This document shows, one piece after another, positions 45,506 to 60,334 of a DNA stretch of 64,000 bases. Position 1 is the stretch's first letter. Each line of letters opens with the position of its first letter. The position numbers and the translations under genes were made by a program. Origin of the DNA: Lyophyllum atratum (taxonomy: Eukaryota; Basidiomycota; Agaricomycetes; Agaricales; Lyophyllaceae); the NCBI GenBank assembly GCA_014905825.1, contig JACGCN010000003.1:1302001-1366000 (forward strand), given 5' to 3'. A model generated the notes under the pieces. The model made no database searches and was not told the DNA's origin. It saw nothing but the letters and a program-made list of their open reading frames with translations.

Positions 45506-48500
45506 TCATGGTCCGCCGCCCGTCAACCCAGGAGGGAAACCAGCGAAATCGACTTGGTCCTGGACATTCTGTCCCCCGACAGAGTACGATATCCGCAGGC
45601 GTAAGCGGACGTTGCTCTATGAACAACAACATCAGTATCAGCCATTGATATGCACGAAGAAGAAAATACGTACCCCAGCAGGCGCTACCACGCGCATTTG
45701 CTGTGTCTCTACCGCCCCAGGGTTGATATTCGGATTTGACATCGGCATCATCTGGAGCTGTTGCGACTAGAAGTTCAAATTAGCTCCATGAGCCGAGGGG
45801 GTACGTCTGAGTGTCAACCGCGAACGCACCTTGGGCACGGCCGCCTGGAAGTTCAGCCCCGTCACCACGTTACTCCCTGCCACTTGGAACCTTGCCAGGA
45901 TCATCACCACGCCAGGCTTCGCCGCACTCGTCTGCGGCGTCAGCGTCACCTTCAATTCGTTCTTATCGTACGCCGTGTAAGGCGTGAGCTTCGGCCCCGC
46001 CGGAGGTTGTGCAGGGACAGGCGGGGGCGACTGCATCTGGGGCAGAGAGAATGCTGACGTCGCGGCAGGCGTCGCAAACGCTGGTGTTGGGGGCGAGGTG
46101 GCATTAGGAGTGAGGGTGGTGCTGGAACCGAAGAGGCCGAGGATGTCGTCGACGGTTGTGCGTGGTGCTGATGTGGGGGAGGTGGCGCCAGACGCAGTGG
46201 GCGTAGCAGAGGAGTTGCCGAAGATTTCTGCGAGGAGGTCTTGGTTGTTTGGTATGGCAGTAGCTTTGGAGGGATCCGGTGTTGCCGCAATTTCGTCACC
46301 TAAGAGGTCGGCCTGGAGATAGATGATCAGAATATAAGAGTGGTTAGAAATAGTCATAACGTACATCCTTGGATTGAGTTGATCCAACAGGCTTGTTCTC
46401 GCTCACTATCCGCCATAACAGATAATCAGATCCATTTCCCTTGAAGAAACATCAAAACTCACCAACGCCCATGACAGTCGCCTTCAGTTCTGGCGGTGGC
46501 ATCCGCTCCAGCACACCCTCCCTCAGCTCGCCCAAGTTGAACAGACTCGCGAACTCCACCGCACGCTGCTGCAATTCGAGCTCCGGGCTCGTGGTATATT
46601 TTGCCAACAGGTCTTGGATGCGGCCCTGCTCGCCGTGAGAGGTTGTACGTCGCGAGGAGATCTTCGTGAGGGCAGCGAGGACGAATTGCTTGGTGAGGTA
46701 GTTCGCATAGGGAGAGTCGATGATGGAAATAAGCAGGTCGACGAGGTCAGTGTCACTCGCCTGGAGTGGGTAGCAAGAAACCGATAATCATGAGCTAGCT
46801 GAGGTAGGTAAGGGAAGAGTACTCACGTGTTTAGGCTGCTCCTCGTCAACAAACCCACCCTCCAGCAGGATCTCACTGTACTCCCCGATGATCCAAGTGG
46901 CAGCGAGAGTTAGAGATTCTTGCGAAATGTCATCCTTGAGCGCCGCATATAGTTTCGAAGCAGTGTACGCCTGTAGCTCTGGGGTATGTGCGACAAGCCG
47001 GATAAACGCCGACAAGATTTCCTCGCGTACGAAGTTACCTGCCTACACCGAAATGCTCAATAATCGGACGAATCCAGATTGAGATGCGATATATAGCAGA
47101 ACCCACCAGCTTCAGCACTCGCAACACTGTATCAATGTGCCACCGCTTGTTCGGCGCAAATCGCTCAGCCGCAAGGCAAATTTGGGTCGTCATGCCCAGC
47201 TTGAACTCGTCATCGGCGACCTCGAGGAACGCCAGCAGCTCGCGAATCAGGACGCGTACATTCTGCTCGTTGATAAGCGCGTATGAAAGCTCGAGCGCGC
47301 GTCGTCGGATGGAAATATCGCCGTCGCGTAAACAGTCAAGGATGATGTTGCGGTGGCGCTGCACGGCATTGGTGTCCATCGATACGACCTTGTTGAGGGT
47401 GTTGAGGGCTACATAACTGTTTTGAAGCCATCTCAGATGACTCGTCGTCCATTGTAAGCATACCATAACGCACCGGATATTGTTGTCACGATTGCTCAAG
47501 AACTTGCCTAGGATATTGATTGCCATGACGCGCAGACCCGTGTCTGCCTCGATCTCCAGCACCGTTAGTACCGTTTCATACAGAATCGAGTTTCCAACGT
47601 TCTTCGACGAGTCAGTGTTCGTCGCGACCTAGCATAACACATAGCAACTCGCGTGAGCAAACTCACAAGTCATGACCACCGAAATGATCGACAGTCCTCA
47701 CCTGCGCCAGGATATCATTCATCGTCTCGCTCGCATGTTGATCTCCCCTCCCAAGCAGGCGCAGGAGGCGCAGGATCTTCACCTGCAGGAACGGATCTGT
47801 GATCCCCGATACGTCGTGTTCCGGGCTGTAGCCTGTTGTCACTAACGATTTGAGGTTCCGCACCAATAATGGGACGGCCTATCCAAGAAAAGCTCAGCAA
47901 TCGGTCATACCCCATGAGAAGGACCTCTGGACGTACGTTACGGAACTCCTCGAGCACAGACGGGTCTATCTGGCACATCTCCGTGACGAGGGTTATTGAG
48001 GAGAGTAGTACGCCATGGTTTCGGTCTGTGAGTAGGTTCTTGGCCTTGTTTGTGAAGTGGTCGGTGATATCAGGTACTTTTTTAATGACGCGGAGTGCGC
48101 ACAGCGCGGCCTGTTCCAATCAGACGATGCAAGTCAGCGAACAATGAGACGGTCTCGCAGCTGCATTCATGACGCGAAAGCGCACCTTTTTCCGTATATA
48201 CGTATTGCTCGATCCAAGCAGCTTCTCGATCTCATTCGCCAGATCTCGTGACATCTCCTCCGATGCAATGTTGGCGAACGTGCAGAGTGCCAGCCCCACT
48301 GCGTACATGTTTGAATGGTTCATATCACTGCATTCATCGTTTCTCAACAGGACCGAGGGTCAGATGACACGGGATACGCACTTCTTGAGGGAATTTGTGA
48401 CCAATGTCAAGACCTCTTGATTTTCGTCCAGCAGAAGCATGATGCCTAGATATCCCAGGCGTTTATCCGAGAAGCGAGGGCTCGCGACGAGCTTTAGACA

Positions 48501-48815
48501 TTCGATCTGGCCAAAATGAGCGGGCGAGCCGAGCATATGGATGTACAGTAGTTTCGCGATGTTGTTATGTCGCTGGAAGGAGTCCTCCTCGCGGAAGGAA
48601 GCCCGGATGGCGGCAGACTCCTGCTGAATAAGAGCACGCTCATCGGCGACTGTCTGGTGAACGTCGAAGAAATATTAGAGCAAGCATATAGGGCACAGAG
48701 AGTAAGATGTACCTTGCATGAGCGGATGCCTTTGATGAGGGCTGTAGACACGTTGAGTTCACGGTTGAAGCACAGAAAGCATATATTGATTACATTTGAG
48801 GTTGTGGTGGACCAT
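45506..48815 (-). CDS. APL4: AP-1 complex subunit gamma (gamma-adaptin)
   Basis: Fourteen exons on the minus strand (48815-48794, 48741-48713, 48653-48382, 48327-48186, 48110-47937, 47878-47702, 47628-47474, 47416-47107, 47042-46827, 46760-46463, 46405-46365, 46312-45830, 45766-45674, 45616-45506) encode 840 residues. The N-terminus ([20 protein letters not shown]) and trunk helices ([53 protein letters not shown]) are the gamma-adaptin fold. A proline- and threonine-rich hinge (~590-690: [13 protein letters not shown]) leads to an ear domain (residues ~715-840). AP-1 sorts clathrin cargo between trans-Golgi and endosomes. Frames agree across all introns; several exons are separated at the same points as solenoid helices. 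Confidence 0.95.
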
Positions 48816-49404
48816 CTTGCCGCTATGTGGGCGACACTACCGTCGAGTTGCGGAGATATTCGAGGACACTGGCTCAGATGGTGCCAAGAAGCGTGACTTT
48901 CTCCGCTTCACGCGCAATGTCACGGTGGTCACGACGCTGGTGCTTGCTGCCACTGACTTGCTGCTGCCAGTGGTTAGTAGCAAACAGCTTGAATTACACT
49001 CGAGATCGAAAGGGGATTCGTCTTGCAGAATCCTGCAAACGTAATGGCTGTACAAAGGGTTTTCTCTCCCTTACTTCATGGCATCAAGGGCCCTCCATTT
49101 ACCCCGGTAGACCCTTCGCAATTCATCCTCGCAATCACACGACTTCAAGCTTCAAAGTCTACTCGATCGCTCGTCATCCACTGCCAAGTTGCTCGTACTA
49201 CGGGAGCCTCCACAGGGAAATCTGCTATTCAGTGTACCCTGGGGCCCGCCCTGTAAGACGTGTTACCATCCTGAAAGGGAAGCAAGCTCGTGCCACTGTC
49301 CTCCAACTAAACCACCTAAGCGCACCGTACCTCTCAACGCTAATTCAAGATACAATCGTGGTATGTTCGACAGCTAGTAAACGTGGTATATACTATACAA
49401 TATA
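48816..49404. promoter_or_regulatory. Upstream region of AP-1 gamma
   Basis: About 590 bp between the AP-1 gamma start and the stop of the next minus-strand gene. A 254-codon plus-strand frame (48827-49591) crosses it but has no domain and overlaps two real genes in antisense, so it is not called. Confidence 0.4.
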
Positions 49405-51874
<2,470 letters not shown>

Positions 51875-52029
51875 CCAGTACGGCTGCCCGCAAGTTACAT
51901 GCCAAGCCGTTTCAATAGGGCGTGCATATTTTTAGATGGACTCTTTGCTCTATAGTATGATTGAGTGGAGATATAGTGATATTTCTATGATTGTCTGCAA
52001 GGTATAGCTCGTCGTCGCTGAGCACAACC

Positions 52030-52689
52030 CTAGCCACAACTCCCATCCGGCGGTCCATCCTTCCACCTCTCGTCCGTCTTCGCACAATCAAACCGCTCCT
52101 TTCCCAGCTTCTCATTCACCTCGTTATGCCTCTGACACAACCACTGGCTCAACCCAACCCGACTACTCACATCCGGCGGGTGCACCTTCATATCCTCCCC
52201 AAAATCCTCTGCACAGTTCGTACACGGATACAACACGGGCAGCGAGCGCAGCAGCATGAGCATGTGTGACCGGTGCGCCAGCGTGGGACGCTCAGGGTAG
52301 TACGCTGCAGTCGTGTGCAAGAACGTCCACGTCGCGCGACCCAGCTGTTCCACGTCGGGTGGACAGTTTGGGGGCGGTTCGTCTGCGCGTACAGCCGCCG
52401 CTGCAGTCGAAGGAGATGGAGCAGTCCCTGAGGCAAGTGCAGCCATCATGGCCGCTGTTGACCGTTGCCCGCCTTTCCGTCCCTTCTCATTCGCCTTAGT
52501 GCCCGACGCGGTCCCAGGTCGCCAATGGCGGAACGCGGTACAGATTTTGCATGGTTTTCCGTCGGGGCCCATTACCATCCCTGGGGGCATCTTGCCATTC
52601 GAGCTGGCGGACGGTTTGGCGGTCGCATCGCTGGTGCTCATTGTTGTGCTCCCAGACGCGCCCAGTTGAGTGATCTCTAAGCTGATCAC
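52030..52689 (-). CDS. ERV1: FAD-linked sulfhydryl oxidase Erv1
   Basis: An intronless frame of 219 codons. The shuttle disulfide is Cys47-X2-Cys50 in GKPCKICTAF near the N-terminus, as in fungal Erv1. A low-complexity Ala/Ser/Thr linker follows (~60-105). The ERV/ALR domain starts CPPDVEQLGRATWTFLHTTA and contains the active-site Cys156-X2-Cys159 (YPCTNCAEDF) next to FAD. Structural cysteines Cys185 and Cys202 are separated by 16 residues, as in the family, and SQWLCQRHNEVNEKLGK contacts FAD. The protein reoxidises Mia40 in the mitochondrial intermembrane space and passes electrons to cytochrome c. Its substrate pathway includes Cox23, encoded at 32579. An alternative start at residue 17 (MSTSD) is possible. 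Confidence 0.94.
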   Translation of the reverse strand: MISLEITQLGASGSTTMSTSDATAKPSASSNGKMPPGMVMGPDGKPCKICTAFRHWRPGTASGTKANEKGRKGGQRSTAAMMAALASGTAPSPSTAAAAVRADEPPPNCPPDVEQLGRATWTFLHTTAAYYPERPTLAHRSHMLMLLRSLPVLYPCTNCAEDFGEDMKVHPPDVSSRVGLSQWLCQRHNEVNEKLGKERFDCAKTDERWKDGPPDGSCG

Positions 52690-52941
52690 TTGTGCTGGCT
52701 CCGGCCCGAAGCGGACCGCCCAAGAACGAAGATAAAGGCACTCGCGATCTTCATCTTATCTTTCTTCTCCGGATCCACGACCATCAGGTCATCCAATAAA
52801 AGGAACAGTAGAAGATGCGGTGTTCTCAGTGGGTCATCCCAGTATACCTCTTAAAGACAGATCGTGTCTAGAGGTCTTTGCCCAATCTTTGCCTCGTTCC
52901 AGATCACGAAGTGGTGAAGCACTAGTAAGGATAGTCTAAAG

Positions 52942-53979
52942 ATGGAAACAATTGCACAGTTCCCTTCACACGAAATCCCCGGCATTAGACACCCCAGTAC
53001 GTCGGCACTATTCCCTTGTTACACTTTCTCACTGCTCCTCATGGTATCCAGCGTTCGATGCCTTCCTTCCCCTCCTAGAGAAGAAACGTGCTGAGATCCA
53101 GGAAATACCCAGAAAAACATTCAAATATGGGCCCCTAGACCGGCACCATGTATGGTTCTCGCTTTTTTTAGACTCACGACTGAAGAGCTAATCGTCCTAT
53201 CGACGCAGCTCGACGTATACTACCCCATCACCCGAAACGCCTCCGGCAAGACCCAGATCCTAGTATGGGTATACGGCGGCGGCTTCAACACCGGCGCGCG
53301 CCAAATGGCCGCACCGATGGACCTAGGCTACGCCTGCCTCGGCGCATACTTTGCACGCCGTGGCTTCGTCGTCGTCATCCCAGACTATCGACTATTCCCA
53401 GACGCAGTCTTCCCCGGCGCCGCCGAAGACGTGCGCGACGCCGTGCTGTGGATAATCAGGAACCCGGATCATCTCACCACCCCTACTTCCCCAAACCCAG
53501 ACACTAACGGTATCTTCATGATGGGCCACTCCGCCGGTGCCGTGCACGTCTTCTCCGCGCTTGTCATCCCGGAGACGGCAGAGTCTGCAGTGTTGCGGCC
53601 CAGCATCGCGGGTGTTGTCCTATGTGCAGGGGCGCACCACTTTGACGCTCTGCAGCGTGAACACGAGACGCAGGGCGTTGTGGAGCAGCTCTACGGAGGA
53701 AGGGTAGGTGTGAAAGAGAAGGAGCCGCTCGGGCTTCTGCGCAATGCGACTGATGCAACAGTCGCGTCGCTGCCGCGCATGGTGTTGGTCGTGGCAGAGA
53801 ATGAGCCGTACTGGCTGCACAAGGCGAGCGATGATTTCGAAGTCGCCCTTGATGCTCGCGGAAAGAAGCCTGAGAGGATTGTTGCTCAAGGACATAATCA
53901 CATCAGTGTTAACTGGGCTCTATCAACGGGTCAGGGAGAAGCTTGGGCTGACGATGTTATTGGTTGGATCAAGGCTTAA
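52942..53979 (+). CDS. Alpha/beta hydrolase (HSL/carboxylesterase-like)
   Basis: Three exons (52942-52996, 53052-53149, 53209-53979) give 307 residues. The oxyanion-hole motif is YGGGF (~73-77), replacing HGGG. The nucleophile elbow is GHSAG with Ser159, and the likely catalytic histidine is His280 or His282 in GHNHIS near the C-terminus. DYRLFPDAVFPGAAEDV (~115-131) is typical of the hormone-sensitive-lipase/kynurenine-formamidase-like branch. There is no signal peptide, so it is probably cytosolic. The substrate cannot be inferred; an ester or formamide is likely. It is divergent from ERV1 (about 250 bp between starts), and all splice phases agree. Confidence 0.88.
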
Positions 53980-54246
53980 TTTGGATGGGAGGAGGGTATA
54001 AATTGCTTGTAAATTATGTACATCATTGACGCTGAAGTCCTGGGAACTCAAGAGCGATGGAAGTGGAGCTATCTTCATTGCTTAACACAACGGCTACATC
54101 TTGGAGTAGTGGCCAGCACTGCTTGTTCTGAAGGCGACGAGTTGGCTGTAGATTGTGAGATAAATGCGTTGGTTGTATATGGTTTGTACATAATCTAATA
54201 AGCCCCAAAGTATCGTACAATGCAAGCACTCTACACAATTCCATTT

Positions 54247-55733
54247 CTAAGCCCACTTTCCGAGCAGCGCCATGAGTGCGCAACCCAGGAGCATCGAGCC
54301 CACCGAATAAACGATCTTTTTGTTCGACCCGTCCATCATCTCCTTGTTGAATAAGAATTCGTGTGCCAGGAGCTACACATATCAGTGGTCAACAAAGGGT
54401 CGAGGGTGAGAAAACGGGACGCACCTCCACGAGCCCAGTATATATCAAGATACCCGCGCTCAGCGAGTCCAGCACGCCGCTCACGATGGAGGCGGTTGTG
54501 CTCCCAGGGTTGTATGTCGACCGAGCCGCAAGGCCAATGGCGATACCCACAGGTGTTGTGATGCCGTACAGGGCAGCGCCGGCGATGGGCACCCAGTTGT
54601 ATCTTGGGGGTAGCCGCATGTATGCTAACCGTGATCCGATACCGAGGCCTTCGAACGTTTCTGATGCGGCAATGAGCTTCGACGCCGGCACAAGTAGCGG
54701 GAATTAAACGTACGATGGAATACGAGGACCGCGAAGAGAACCTTGAAGTCTGGGTCCACAGCCAGAGTGAGCCCGATGAGGACACTACACGACGGGAGAC
54801 TGCTAAGTCGACTCTCAAGAGATCACTGTGAGATATCCCCCACCTATGGAGCGCAACACCGAACTCTAGAATCACGACGCCGATGATCTGCGCCTCAGCG
54901 CTATCCGCAACGGTGTTATCATGGCCATGGTGACGAGTGGTGTGTTGCTGCGCCTCCGAGTCGATATCGCTCCCACTGCTGTTACTTTTTTCGTCCGCTG
55001 CCTTAGGCACATCTACGGGAGCCGCAGGCTGGGGCTGGGTGTATACACCCTCCGGTCCATGTGCGGCATGCGATCCAAGGTTGTGGCCATGATTATCTAT
55101 TGAAGATGACATCATCAATTATGACGGAGACTGGATTTAATGGCCGAACAAACCGTGATGAAGGCCGAGTTTCTGTAGTTTTGAAGTGCCCCACCGGAAG
55201 GCGATGAGCTCGACGATGAAGATACTGAATATACTGAGGAGGCAGAGTGCGAGAGCGTATGGCTGAAAAGAGAAGAGGCAGGGTAAGCCAAGGCGCCTTA
55301 TCAGATGGGATGGATGGATGGAACTCACATATTCCCGCCATGGCGGGGCAAGGCACGGCGATCCTAGCGCATCGAGCGCGGGCGAGAGGAGGTGGATGAA
55401 AGCCGTCGCAATCTTTACCCAGTCCCCTCGTCAGGCCAGGCGGATTGTCGATGTCCAAAAAAGGATACTCACGATGACGCCCGATCCAAAGTATTTGGCA
55501 AAGCTGTAGTAGAGCGATGAGTCCCTCCAAATAGATGATGACAGCCAAGGGCAAGACGCTTACTCGAAGACGAATTTCGGCACATGCAGCCACGATGAAC
55601 GTCTCGCAAGGACTGGAAATAGTGCGCCCGAGGACGAGCCGATAAGGATGATAAAGATGGAAGCGACTCGCAGGCCGAATAGGTCATCCGCGCCACCACC
55701 AGAGCTGCAATTGAGGTCGTTAGTGTCGGCCAT
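54247..55733 (-). CDS. ZIP-family zinc/iron transporter
   Basis: Eight exons on the minus strand from ATG 55733 to TAG 54247, about 360 residues. The N-terminus (MADTNDLNCSSGGGADDLFG) precedes membrane spans LRVASIFIILIGSSSGALFP, FAKYFGSGVIIATAFIHLL and PYALALCLLSIFSIFIVELI. A large cytosolic loop contains histidine-rich stretches (HHDNHGHNLGSHAAH, HTTRHHGHD). The metal-binding spans carry FGVALHSVLIGLTLAVD and HQTFEGLGIGSRLAYM, the ZIP signature. The C-terminus is hydrophobic and ends LLGKWA. It fits the fungal Zrt1/Zrt2 plasma-membrane zinc importers. The span between HHG and the loop requires the donor GTTTGT; without splicing the frame stops. Confidence 0.92.
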
Positions 55734-56336
55734 ATATAGCGCTATGCTGGGGGGAAGCGAGGCAGGGGCGGTGTGGACTACGGCACTGTCGACTGGTGGT
55801 TCTTATGCTTACAGCGTGGCTACAAGTCCGATGGCAGGCACATATGGTGCTGATGCATGATGACTGGCCGGGTCCTCGTCTCAACTTTTTCCGTTCGGCA
55901 TCACGTGTAAATTTGGGATGGGTACCCGCGCAGTCGTCGTCCTACTCTGTGGACAACTGCAATAAATTTCCATTCTAAACACATATTCCAATTCTACGAT
56001 ACGGAAGAGTCTCAGCAGAGAAAGGCCCATGCTTGATGTCAATACCAGTTACCGCCTATTAAATCTTGGAGCGTCAGGTCACAGGACTGCGTCAATCATG
56101 GAAGTTGGAATTTGAAGATCCTGGTCCCTAGTCTTGTCGACACAGGATAACATCAGACTAGACCATTGGCAGTTTCGGAGTTGCGAGTGCAGGCCAACGA
56201 TTCGGAACAACCAACTGGCCAAGTACTCATCCGCGTTTTGGTACAACCACCACCACGGACCGGGAGGAGCAACTTCCATCAAGATCCTTCCGGCTTGCTT
56301 GACGCATTTCCGGCGTCATCGGCCCCATGGCACTCC
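55734..56336. promoter_or_regulatory. Upstream region of the ZIP gene and 3' region of ZNHIT2
   Basis: About 600 bp. Contains a CACGTG-type box at ~55902-55907 (tcacgtgt). Plus-strand frames near 56134-56591 are antisense to the next gene and are not called. Confidence 0.35.
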
Positions 56337-57872
56337 TCACAGTTCCTCGATAGTGGCTTTTCCTACTGTCTTATGGTGCTTTCCTTTGTTGACAGACCCT
56401 GGTTCCGTCACAACATCCTCTGCGTCCCTCGCCCGGTAAGCCGCCGATTTCTCCATGAGCTCATCCGAGAGCGCACGCTGAATGGGAGACGGAGTCGAGA
56501 GGACGTATCCGATATAGAAAAGCAGCTTCTGGGTGACGTGATTCGGCTTCGGGGCCACCCCTTTGCGCGCCGACATCTCGAACAGCTTTGAGGTGTCTGA
56601 GAGGACGCGAATGAGGTTGACGTGGGGGTGCGACGTTGGATCAAATGTTTCTTTTGATTTTTGAGAGTCTTCAGGAAGTGCTATCACAGGAAGTGGGCGA
56701 ATCAGGTATGCTGTGTCACGGAGAAGCAAGGCAAAAAGTTCCGAGTTGATTTGGCCCTAGGTTAAGGGACAAAGTTAGGTTGAGTACCTGTGATAGGTGA
56801 TGGAGACATACTGGCTCGAATCGCGACCAAATATCTGTCATAAGGCTAGATAGGTTGGGAAAGAGGGTTGCTGATTTACGGGCAGTCAAAAAAGGTACCA
56901 GTTGCGAGATCAGGCGTCTGGCTTCCTCAAAATCGACATCTTCTGGTTGTAGTGATGAAAGCGGGGAAACAGAAAGATGTCGGGTGGTAAATGAATACGC
57001 GATACTGGAAGATTTGTTAGCCGAATAAGAACTAATTTGAAAAACCCCCACAATCCTCACCATACCGCACATATATTGTAGAACAAGGGCGGCCCGTTTG
57101 GAATAGGCTTTACGATAGCGGAGGGAATCTGTATCACTTCTGGTCTTGCGCCGTACCGCCGATGAGGTGGTGATTGCCCGTCAGGATTGTCGGCTACTAC
57201 ATCAGCGTCCCACCACGGCGCGTATCGCTCATTCTCAAGCTCCTCACTTGCTAGGAGCTGCTGGGCTAGTCCACTCGTCGGATCGTCCATGAGTTTTCGG
57301 AATTGCTCTTGCTCGGCAGGTGTAAGTTTCGCCCACAGATCCGCCGTAGATGCAGAATCTATGTGGGCTAGTAAGAAGAATTCTTGATGTAGAGAAGGCT
57401 CGCACCCATATCGATGTCCTGAAATCGACGTGCAAGGTCATCATCATCCTCTTCTTCGTCAGACTCCATCTCATCGGCGACACTTCGCTGGTTATCTTCC
57501 TCAAATTTCTTGAGCATCTCCATCATCCTCATCCGCTCCTGGGGTGTTTTCGACGGTTCAGATTGTATATCGTTCTCTACCTCCTTCTTATAGAAGGTCT
57601 CTGAGCACTGCGAGTGAGCCTGACAGCAAGATAAAGCAAGATGTCAGTGTTCGCGTACTTACCTTACAGATTCAATTACTGATCACGCACTGGAGAGCGG
57701 AAGCAAGTGAGAGAACAATACGGCACGTTGCATGTCGGACAGTTGTATCGAGCAAGCTGGCGCCCACATCTAGAGGAAATGTCATTCAAGCATATAGCCC
57801 AAGAGAAGAATGATGTATTCACAATCTGCAGGTAGATTTGTCGCCTGCATTGGAGATGGTTTGAGGAGGCAT
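56337..57872 (-). CDS. HIT-type zinc-finger protein (ZNHIT2-like)
   Basis: Six exons on the minus strand from ATG 57872 (MPPQTISNAG) to the stop at 56337, about 415 residues. The N-terminal HIT finger reads CRLCGRQLARYNCPTCNVPY then CSLTCFRSPAHSQC, with eight zinc ligands. A charged helical region follows (RMRMMEMLKKFEEDNQ, SDEEEDDDD). DLWAKLTPAEQEQFRKLM and SEELENERYAPWW are characteristic of ZNHIT2. The C-terminal half is helical (PLFYNICAVCIAYSFTTRHL; PNHVTQKLLFYIGYVLS). ZNHIT2 works with R2TP/HSP90 in assembling the U5 snRNP. The fourth intron uses the donor gtgagg a few bases after a competing gtatgg; only the later one keeps the frame. It is divergent from DBP9. Confidence 0.87.
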
Positions 57873-57981
57873 CGGATTCAAAGTCCGCCGATATTTTTGC
57901 AAATCAATGATCGAGGACTTGTTCTGTAAAATAGCGGGCTTCCTCCAACTCCAAGCGCATCCCTGATAGCCAACCCCAGCC
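57873..57981. promoter_or_regulatory. Short bidirectional promoter, ZNHIT2 / DBP9
   Basis: Only 109 bp separate the two divergent start codons. No TATA box is evident. Both products act in RNP assembly (snRNP and ribosome), so joint control would make sense, but this is inference. Confidence 0.5.
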
Positions 57982-60334
57982 ATGGCCGAACCTCGCCTGG
58001 TCGACAGCAAGGCCACCTTTGCGTCCTTCTCCCATCTTCTCGATGCCCGACTTCTACGAGCTCTTGCAGACTCTGGCTTTGCGCGCCCTACACTCGTCCA
58101 AGCAAAAGCTATTCCACTTGCACTGGAGAGCCGCGATATCCTCGCTCGCGCTCGCACCGGGAGTGGGAAGACTGCAGCATATTGTGTTCCCATAGTCCAG
58201 AAGATCTTGAGTGCCAAAAGCGTATGTCCATCTCAAGACCTAGCTTTGAAGGACTAATTCACGTCTTCTCAGTCACTGGATATTGATGATCCGTCTCGCC
58301 AAGCGACTCGAGCACTCATTCTCATACCCACGCGTGAATTGTCTGAACAAGTGTCGGCTTATTTGCGAAGTCTTCTGAAATACTGCGAATCGGATGTTGC
58401 CATATCCAATGCGTCGACGGGAACTACGACACATCTCCAAAGGTGAGCGATATCCTATCTCATTATCTAATGGCCTGCTCAGTCTTTCCCATCAGAACAC
58501 TGCTCTCAGATAAACCAGACATCGTAATTGCAACACCATCCCGAGCCCTAGCACTACTTCAATCCAAGGTACGCCGCTCTCACAATATCTCCAACTAACA
58601 ACTTCATTCACAACTTTCAGGCACTGTTGGTCTCGTCTCTGGACTCCCTCGTGATTGATGAAGCCGACCTCATCCTCTCATATGGACACGATGAAGACAT
58701 CCGTCAAATATTTAGCGGCTCCTTCCTCCCAAAAGTCCACCAAACTTTCCTAATGAGCGCCACCATGACCGAAGATGTTGAGCTCCTCAAAGGCCTGACC
58801 CTACGTAATCCCGTACGTATTCTCCAAAGACCCATTTATCTGTTGCTACATCTTTGCCCAGGCTATTCTCAAGCTCGAAGAAGATGAGGACGAGGCCGCG
58901 CATCTCAGTCAGTACGCTGTAAAGTTCGTCCCATCCCTTCTTACCGACTATACGCCTGAGCTGATCATCATCATCATATCCGTTTTCCAGGTGCTCCGAA
59001 GTCGACAAATTTCTCTTAACATATGTCATCCTCAAGCTTAAGCTCATCAAAGGGAAGTGCATACTGTTCGTCAACGATGTCGACCGCTGCTACCGCCTCA
59101 AACTCTTCCTCGAACAATTCTCCATCAAGAGCTGTGTTCTCAACTCGGAACTTCCCCTCAACTCAAGGTACCTATACTTCGACTGACTCGTCCTGTGACG
59201 GTGTTGACGACAATCTCTCAGATACCACACTGTACAAGAATTCAATAAGGGTGTTTACGATTATATCATCGCCACAGACGAGAGTGGCGCCGTAGAGCAG
59301 GATTCCGACGAGGAAGATGAAAAGGAAGAGGCGGCCGACGAGGAGCCCGCTGAAGATTGTACGCCGCGTATATTTATTAAGTCCGTCCACTCCAAAGCTG
59401 ATTATTCCCCCAGTTATATCCACCCAACGCGAGCCCGCCGAGATAGAGGAGCAGCCCGAAAAAGCGTCCACCTCCAAACAGAAACGCAAGCGCGCAGCCG
59501 CGTCCCCCGTTCCAGAAGGCTCAAAACACCGCAAACGGAAACACCGGAAAACAGGGGACAAGGAGTACGGTGTCACGCGTGGTGTCGACTTCGTTGACGT
59601 CGCCTGCGTGCTCAACTTCGACCTACCCACATCATCACGGTCGTACACGCATCGCGTCGGGCGGACCGCGCGTGCCGGGCGCACCGGAATGGCACTGTCG
59701 TTCGTCGTGCCTGTGGATGAGTGGGGGAAGAACAAGGTTGTGGGATGTGTGCCGAGCGCGAAAGGGGATGAAAATGTGTTTGGGAAAATCGAGAAAGAGC
59801 AGGGAGCGCGTGGAAGCAAGATCAAGGAGTATAATTTCGACATGAAGCAGGTGGAGGCTTTCCGGTATCGCATGGGGGACGCTTTACGGAGTGTCACGCG
59901 GAGTGCGATCAAGGAGGCGCGGATTAAGGAACTGAAGACGGAGATCTTGAATTCCGATAAGCTGAAGGTTGGTGTCTGCATCATAAATCACATGGATTGG
60001 TTGGGTTGACGGTGAGCGGCTGTAGGCACATTTCGAAGACAATCCGCTGGACCTCGAGTTTTTGAGACACGACAAACCGCTCCACCCGACTAGAGTTCAG
60101 TCGCACATGAAGCATGTTCCGAAGTACCTGCTGCCAAGGATCGCTCCTGTTCCTGGGACTGAAGTAGAGGTGGAAGCAGAGACTTCTAAAGCTGGTTTCG
60201 TGCCGTTTAAGAGGGACAACCATGCGCGTGGCCCTGGAAGGGGGAGAGGAAGGGGAAGGGGCGGACGCGGTGGGGCGGGTGGCGGTCGTGGGGGCAAAAA
60301 GAAATCAGATCCTCTGAAAAAGTTTGGTCGATAA
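57982..60334 (+). CDS. DBP9: DEAD-box RNA helicase Dbp9 (DDX56)
   Basis: Nine exons (57982-58221, 58273-58442, 58496-58568, 58621-58812, 58862-58923, 58991-59167, 59222-59358, 59414-59967, 60026-60334) give 637 residues. Motifs in order: Q-motif region [16 protein letters not shown], motif I ARTGSGKT (~57-64), Ia PTRELSEQV, Ib TPSRAL, II DEAD (~174-177), III SAT (~207-209), then [28 protein letters not shown], and [12 protein letters not shown]. The long acidic and lysine-rich insertion ([19 protein letters not shown] and following) before [17 protein letters not shown] is typical of Dbp9. The C-terminus is a Gly/Arg-rich tail ([20 protein letters not shown]). The protein works in early 60S ribosome assembly in the nucleolus. 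The start is the first ATG after a 109-bp shared promoter. Confidence 0.95.
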